Of a stretch of DNA of 64,000 nt, positions 60,528-64,000 are shown piece by piece (position 1 is the stretch's first letter; every line of letters begins with the position of its first letter). The position numbers were made by a program, and so were the translations under genes. The notes beneath the pieces were generated by a model. That model made no database searches. It saw nothing but the letters and a program-made list of their open reading frames with translations, and was not told where the DNA came from. Origin of the DNA: PALSA-505 sp963702235 (GTDB lineage Bacteria; Actinomycetota; Actinomycetes; Streptosporangiales; Streptosporangiaceae); the NCBI GenBank assembly GCA_963702235.1, contig CAVPBZ010000011.1, positions 1 through 64,000 on the forward strand. The letters run 5' to 3'.

Positions 60528-61423
60528 GCGGTTCCGTTGTCCCCTCGGATCGGATGCCCTGCGCACCCGATCGTAGCGGGAGGCTTCTGGCCGCCCGCCC
60601 GCCCCCCGGGTCCGAGCGCGTCCGGCAGGCCGGCCGGGCCGCCCGCCGGAACCGGCGTCGTCGTCTCTGCGTCCATCACGTAACCGATTCCCCGGACCGT
60701 CCGGATCCCGTGGCCGGGGCCGAGCTTGGCTCGTAGCTGAGCGACATAGACATCCACCGTCCTGGGCTGAGTCCGGTCGCTGCCACCCCACACGGCCTGC
60801 CGCAGCCGGTCCCGCGGCACGGTCGTGCCGGCGTTGTGAACCAGGTAGCTGAGCAGGTCGAACTCGGTGCCGGTCAGCGAGATCGAGGTGCCGTCCAGCG
60901 TCACCTGGCGCGGCTGCGGCTGCAGCCGCAGCCGCCCGGCGCCGTGCGGGACGGCCGCGGGCTCGCGGGCGGCGCGGACGGCGGCCCGCACCCGGTCCAC
61001 CAGCGCTCGCGGGCCGAACGGGCGGGTCACGCAGGACTCCTGGCCGACCCCGATGTCGCGCGGGCGCAGCCCCTGGGCCGCCTGGGTGCCCTCGCCGGCC
61101 GTGAGGCAGATCACCGGGACGCCGGGCGCCGCGGCGGCCGCGGCGGCCACGGCGGCCACGGCGTGCCGCGGCCGGCCCCGACGGGAAGCCGGCTGCCCGC
61201 CGCGGACCAGCTTGCGGATCGCCCTGGCGTCCAGCCCCGGCATGGTCAGATCGAGGATCACCGCCGCCGGGCCGGCCAGCCCGGTGAGCGCGGCTTCGGT
61301 CTGCTCCGGGGTGCGGGCGCAGCGCACCCGCAGGCCCTCCTTGGCCAGGTACCGGCGGATGAGCTCGGCCACGGCGGGCTCGTGCTCGGCGACCAGGATC
61401 TCGTCCGCTGCGGCGTCCCGCAC
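60524..61423 (-). CDS. OmpR-type response regulator with degenerate receiver
   Basis: A 299-residue protein. The receiver keeps the phosphoacceptor Asp (VILDLTMPG) and Thr (VICLTAGEG), but the invariant Lys is Arg (CVTRPF) and the acidic pocket reads EHE. About 30 extra residues, half of them Ala (RRGRPRHAVAAVAAAAAAAP), break the domain. The C-terminal winged helix is normal (RDRLRQAVWGGSDRTQPRTV, then IRTVRGIGYVM). No histidine kinase is adjacent. It lies inside the trp transcript, overlapping trpC, so it may be an atypical regulator, possibly of the pathway. The start is GTG 61423. Confidence 0.85.
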   Translation of the reverse strand: MRDAAADEILVAEHEPAVAELIRRYLAKEGLRVRCARTPEQTEAALTGLAGPAAVILDLTMPGLDARAIRKLVRGGQPASRRGRPRHAVAAVAAAAAAAPGVPVICLTAGEGTQAAQGLRPRDIGVGQESCVTRPFGPRALVDRVRAAVRAAREPAAVPHGAGRLRLQPQPRQVTLDGTSISLTGTEFDLLSYLVHNAGTTVPRDRLRQAVWGGSDRTQPRTVDVYVAQLRAKLGPGHGIRTVRGIGYVMDAETTTPVPAGGPAGLPDALGPGGRAGGQKPPATIGCAGHPIRGDNGTA

Positions 61424-61429
61424 CGCTGG

Positions 61430-62521
61430 TTACTGCTCCTCGCCGCGGGCGGGCGCGGCGGCCGGCTCCGTCTCGCCCTCGGCGGTGTCGGTCAGGTCAA
61501 CGCCACGGTCGAGCGCTTCCCACAGCGCGGCCGCGTCGCGGTCACGGCGCTGCTCGTCGGCGGCGGCTTCCGCGGCGCCTCGGGCAGCGGGGGCGGACGG
61601 GGCGGCGGGGCCTGCCGTGGCGGCAGGACCTGCCGGGCCGGTTTCGCTGGCTAGGCCGGCCGGAGCACCGGGGCGGGCTCCGGCGGCTGTCCCCGCTGCG
61701 GGTGCTGACCAGGACGGGGTTGAGGACGCGGCAGTGGCCGCGGACCCGTCAGTGGCTGCGGACCCGGGGGCGGCTGCGGACCCGGGGCTGGTTGCGGAGC
61801 CGGACGGGGTTGCGGACGCGGCAGTGGCCGCGGAGCCGGGAGTGGCTGCGGAGTCGGGAGTGGCTGCGCACCAGGGACTGGCCGGCGGGCCGGAAGCGAC
61901 GAGGACGGATGCGCGGCCGGGCACCAGGTCGTCCGGGACGGGCGGCTGCGCCTGCCGGTCGAATCTGGCCGACATCACCGCCCAGCGCGGCCCGCGCCAG
62001 GCGGCGAGGAGGCCGGCGGCGATCACCGCCGCCGCGCCGATTATCGCGACCGGGCGCCACCCGCCGCTGTCCAGCACCGCCCTGCTGGCCGCGCCGATCT
62101 CGGGCAGGGCGCCCCCGGCCGGCGAGCCGCCGCTGATCGCTGAGTTCCCGCCGGGCAGCGAGCCGCCGAGGCTGCCGGCGATCGCCTGCCCGGACGCGGC
62201 GGCGATCACGGTGGCCGCGCGCACCGGCCGGGTCACGTCCAGCGCGATCCAGGCGCCCAGCCCGGCCATCGCCACGCCGGCCACCCGGCGGGCCAGCCCG
62301 CGAGTCGCGATGATCGCCGCCAGGCAGGCGAGCGCGGCCAGGGCGAGCGCCCCGGCGGCTGGCAGCAACTCCTGCCCGGACACCGGGATCGAGCCCGACG
62401 GCAGCGGCCTGGGCGCGGCATAGTCCACGCGGGCCCAGCCCTGCCGCAAGGCCAGCAGCACCAGGCCGGCTCCGGCAATGCAGGCCACGATCGCGGCACC
62501 GAACTGCCTGCGTGCCGTCAC
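61430..62521 (-). CDS. Trp biosynthesis-associated membrane protein (TIGR02234-like) with repeat tail
   Basis: A 363-residue protein. Membrane segments lie near 8-28, 60-80, 85-103 and about 160-180, a layout matching the membrane proteins found in actinobacterial trp operons. The conserved C-terminal box LWEALDRGVDLTD is present. Between them, about 55 residues of hexapeptide repeats (AATPGS type) enlarge the tail. GTG 62521 has GGAG six bases upstream; an ATG at 62569 overlapping hisI is the alternative. Function is unknown in the family. Confidence 0.8.
   Translation of the reverse strand: MTARRQFGAAIVACIAGAGLVLLALRQGWARVDYAAPRPLPSGSIPVSGQELLPAAGALALAALACLAAIIATRGLARRVAGVAMAGLGAWIALDVTRPVRAATVIAAASGQAIAGSLGGSLPGGNSAISGGSPAGGALPEIGAASRAVLDSGGWRPVAIIGAAAVIAAGLLAAWRGPRWAVMSARFDRQAQPPVPDDLVPGRASVLVASGPPASPWCAATPDSAATPGSAATAASATPSGSATSPGSAAAPGSAATDGSAATAASSTPSWSAPAAGTAAGARPGAPAGLASETGPAGPAATAGPAAPSAPAARGAAEAAADEQRRDRDAAALWEALDRGVDLTDTAEGETEPAAAPARGEEQ
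61710..61880. repeat. 18-bp tandem array, about nine units, in the Trp-associated membrane protein gene
   Basis: Units such as GCGGACCCGGGGCTGGTT or GCGGAGCCGGGAGTGGCT recur with 70-90 percent identity by eye. They encode AATPGS/AATDGS/AATAAS hexapeptides, and the frame is maintained. Confidence 0.8.
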
Positions 62522-62558
62522 GTCCGACTCCGTCCCTGATCGCCGCGTGACGCCCAGC

Positions 62559-62963
62559 CTATGACCCATCCTCGGCCGGCGGCACGGCGGCTCGGTGCAT
62601 TGCGGCTGGGTGCAGTGCCCCGGCGTCGAAGCAGGTCCGGTCGCCGGTGTGGCAGGCCCCGCCCACTTGGTCCACCTGCACGAGCACGGCGTCGCCGTCG
62701 CAGTCGAGCGCCACCGACTTCACCCGCTGCTCATGCCCTGAGGTGTCGCCCTTGACCCAGTACTCCTGGCGGCTGCGGGACCAGTAGGTGCACCGCCCGG
62801 TGGTCAGCGTCCGGTGCAGCGCCTCATCGTCCATCCAGCCGAGCATCAGCACCTCGCCGGTGTCGTGCTGCTGTGCGATGGCGGCGAACAGCCCGGCCGC
62901 GTCCCGCTTGAGCCGCGCGGCGATCTCGGGATCCAGCCGCGACGGGCGGATGGCGCTGGTCAT
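62559..62963 (-). CDS. hisI: phosphoribosyl-AMP cyclohydrolase
   Basis: A 134-residue HisI, third step of histidine synthesis. Diagnostic segments are GEVLMLGWMDDEALHRTL, TYWSRSRQEYWVKGDTSGHE and zinc ligands in LDCDGD and ACHTGDRTC. It is a single-function form without the HisE domain. The start is ATG 62963. It directly precedes the Trp-associated membrane protein. Confidence 0.96.
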   Translation of the reverse strand: MTSAIRPSRLDPEIAARLKRDAAGLFAAIAQQHDTGEVLMLGWMDDEALHRTLTTGRCTYWSRSRQEYWVKGDTSGHEQRVKSVALDCDGDAVLVQVDQVGGACHTGDRTCFDAGALHPAAMHRAAVPPAEDGS

Positions 62964-63197
62964 GCGTTCTCACTCCTCGACGTTGCCGATGCCCGGGGCC
63001 GCGCCGCTGGCGCAGGCCGCCGCGCGGCCGTATCCGGCTGGTGGCCAGCTTAGGCGGGGCGCCGCCGCGGCGGGCCGGCCACGGTCACGCGGGGCCGTGC
63101 GCTGGCGGCCCGTGCCGTGACGGCCTGCCGCCGCGCGGGCCGTTTTCGTGTCCGGCCGCCATTCCCTAGCGTGTCCCCTGAGCCCTAGTCTCGTCGG

Positions 63198-63854
63198 ATG
63201 ACTTACTCGCGCGATGAGCGTCGCGCGCTGTGCGCCCTGCTGGACGAGACCGGGCCCGCGGCGCCGACCATGTGTGAAGGCTGGACCACGCTCGACCTGG
63301 CCGCCCACCTGGTGCTGCGCGAGCACCGTCCCGATGCGGCCGCGGGCATGCTCGGCGGCCCGATAGCCCGCTACACCGCGCACGTGCAGAGCAGGATCGC
63401 CGCGCGCACGCCCTATGCCCGGCTGGTGCAGATCATCAGGGACGGGCCGCCGCGGTGGTCGGTGTTCGGCCTGCCGGGGATGGACGAGCGGGCCAACCTG
63501 GTGGAGTTCTTCGTGCACCACGAGGACGTCCGGCGGGCGGCACCCGGCTGGCAGCCGCGCGACCTCAGCCCGGAGATGACCGAGAAACTGTGGGGGCGGC
63601 TGCGGATGACCAGGCTCATCCTGCGCAAGGTGCCGGTCGGCGTCGAGTTCGCCCGGGACGACGTGGACAACGACGATGGTGCGGGGCGGCCGCTGCGGAT
63701 CACCATCAGGAACGGGACGCCGGTGGTCACCGTGGTGGGCAACCCGGCCGAGCTGACCCTGTGGGCGCTGGGCCGGACCACGGTCGCACAGGTGCGGATG
63801 GACGGCGCGGAGCAGCCGGTGCGGGCGCTGACCGACTCCCGCTGGCGGCTGTAG
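63198..63854 (+). CDS. TIGR03085 family metal-binding protein
   Basis: A 218-residue protein of the DinB-like, mycothiol-linked maleylpyruvate isomerase fold. Likely metal ligands are His and neighbouring residues in DLAAHLVLREHRP and FFVHHEDVRRAAPGW. CEGWTTLDLAAHL is the usual N-terminal motif. Function is not established for the family. It is divergent from hisI across a 234-base gap in which nothing else is seen. Confidence 0.9.
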   Translation: MTYSRDERRALCALLDETGPAAPTMCEGWTTLDLAAHLVLREHRPDAAAGMLGGPIARYTAHVQSRIAARTPYARLVQIIRDGPPRWSVFGLPGMDERANLVEFFVHHEDVRRAAPGWQPRDLSPEMTEKLWGRLRMTRLILRKVPVGVEFARDDVDNDDGAGRPLRITIRNGTPVVTVVGNPAELTLWALGRTTVAQVRMDGAEQPVRALTDSRWRL

Positions 63855-63887
63855 GCGCGATCGGGCCCACCTACCGGTCCCGGTGAA

Positions 63888-63940
63888 GATCGATGGCTAG
63901 TTACACCCCACTGGTGGGGTAAAAGCAGGCATCGACAAGA
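63888..63940. repeat. dispersed palindromic element, copy 2
   Basis: It begins GATCGATGGCTAGTT and ends GCATCGACAAGA, with a central ACCCCAC-TGGT-GGGGT stem. It is clearly related to the element at 17571-17620 and lies 34 bases after a gene stop, as that one does. Confidence 0.6.
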
Positions 63941-64000
63941 TGACCCCGATGGCCCGCCCGGGCGGCCGGCTCGGATGAACTCGGTCACGGGGTCAGCCGG

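Overview
The window comes from a high-GC actinobacterium. GC-rich third codon positions, frequent GTG and TTG starts, Lsr2, WhiJ/AbaA-type XRE plus DUF397 pairs, a DUF574 methyltransferase, an actinobacterial HelD-like ATPase and a TIGR03085 (mycothiol-linked fold) protein all point that way. The genus cannot be read from the sequence. The order pyrG-NUDIX-ald-xerD-parA-scpA-scpB-rluB-aroH-tyrA-cmk-der, all on the minus strand, and the blocks uvrB-coaE-rpsA-polA and hisI-trp-lgt are conserved actinobacterial core.

Layout. 0-8.8 kb: a partial zincin-like peptidase, a DrrAB-type ABC exporter, OsmC, a zinc-ribbon/HTH protein, Lsr2 with a probably leaderless promoter, an aldo/keto reductase remnant, a quinone oxidoreductase, a membrane diguanylate cyclase, a frameshifted secreted trypsin-like protease and an intact aldo/keto reductase. 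8.9-14.6 kb: an accessory region with a DUF574 methyltransferase and DUF397+XRE on the minus strand, a 1.2 kb gene-free stretch with palindromes, then XRE+DUF397 and a cytosolic serpin on the plus strand. 14.6-28 kb: the der-to-pyrG core block. 28.3-37.4 kb: a second accessory region with a lipid-transfer thiolase and a DUF35 protein (both frameshifted) split by a HelD-like gene with a hairpin-rich leader, a DMT permease, a HAD hydrolase, a lipoprotein, a DinB protein and an MFS remnant. 37.4-46.2 kb: uvrB, coaE, rpsA, polA, a PaaI-type thioesterase and a PdtaR-like ANTAR regulator. 46.2-47.2 kb: an atypical class-I tRNA with a Leu-CAA anticodon, followed by an HTH/LAGLIDADG-like ORF. 47.2-56.4 kb: a MetE-like protein, a small acidic protein, glutamate synthase (gltD frameshifted, gltB) and a divergent MarR/YceI pair. 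56.5-63.9 kb: lgt, trpA, trpB, trpC, a degenerate OmpR-type regulator, a Trp-associated membrane protein, hisI and a TIGR03085 protein.

The most unusual theme is structural. Short-period in-frame tandem repeats sit inside or beside housekeeping genes: 12 copies of a roughly 30-bp unit inside the NAD-binding domain of prephenate dehydrogenase, an Ala/Pro-rich insert in XerD, an 8 x 54-bp array between cmk and der that carries its own reading frame, and an 18-bp array in the Trp-associated membrane protein. Several gene 3' ends, stop codons included, are tandemly duplicated. Long inverted repeats lie between genes, including one palindromic element seen twice 46 kb apart.

Five genes read only across an apparent frameshift. 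Two of these share an identical extra T in a GATCT context, so some breaks may be sequencing artefacts and not true pseudogenes. All statements come from reading the sequence; no database search was run.
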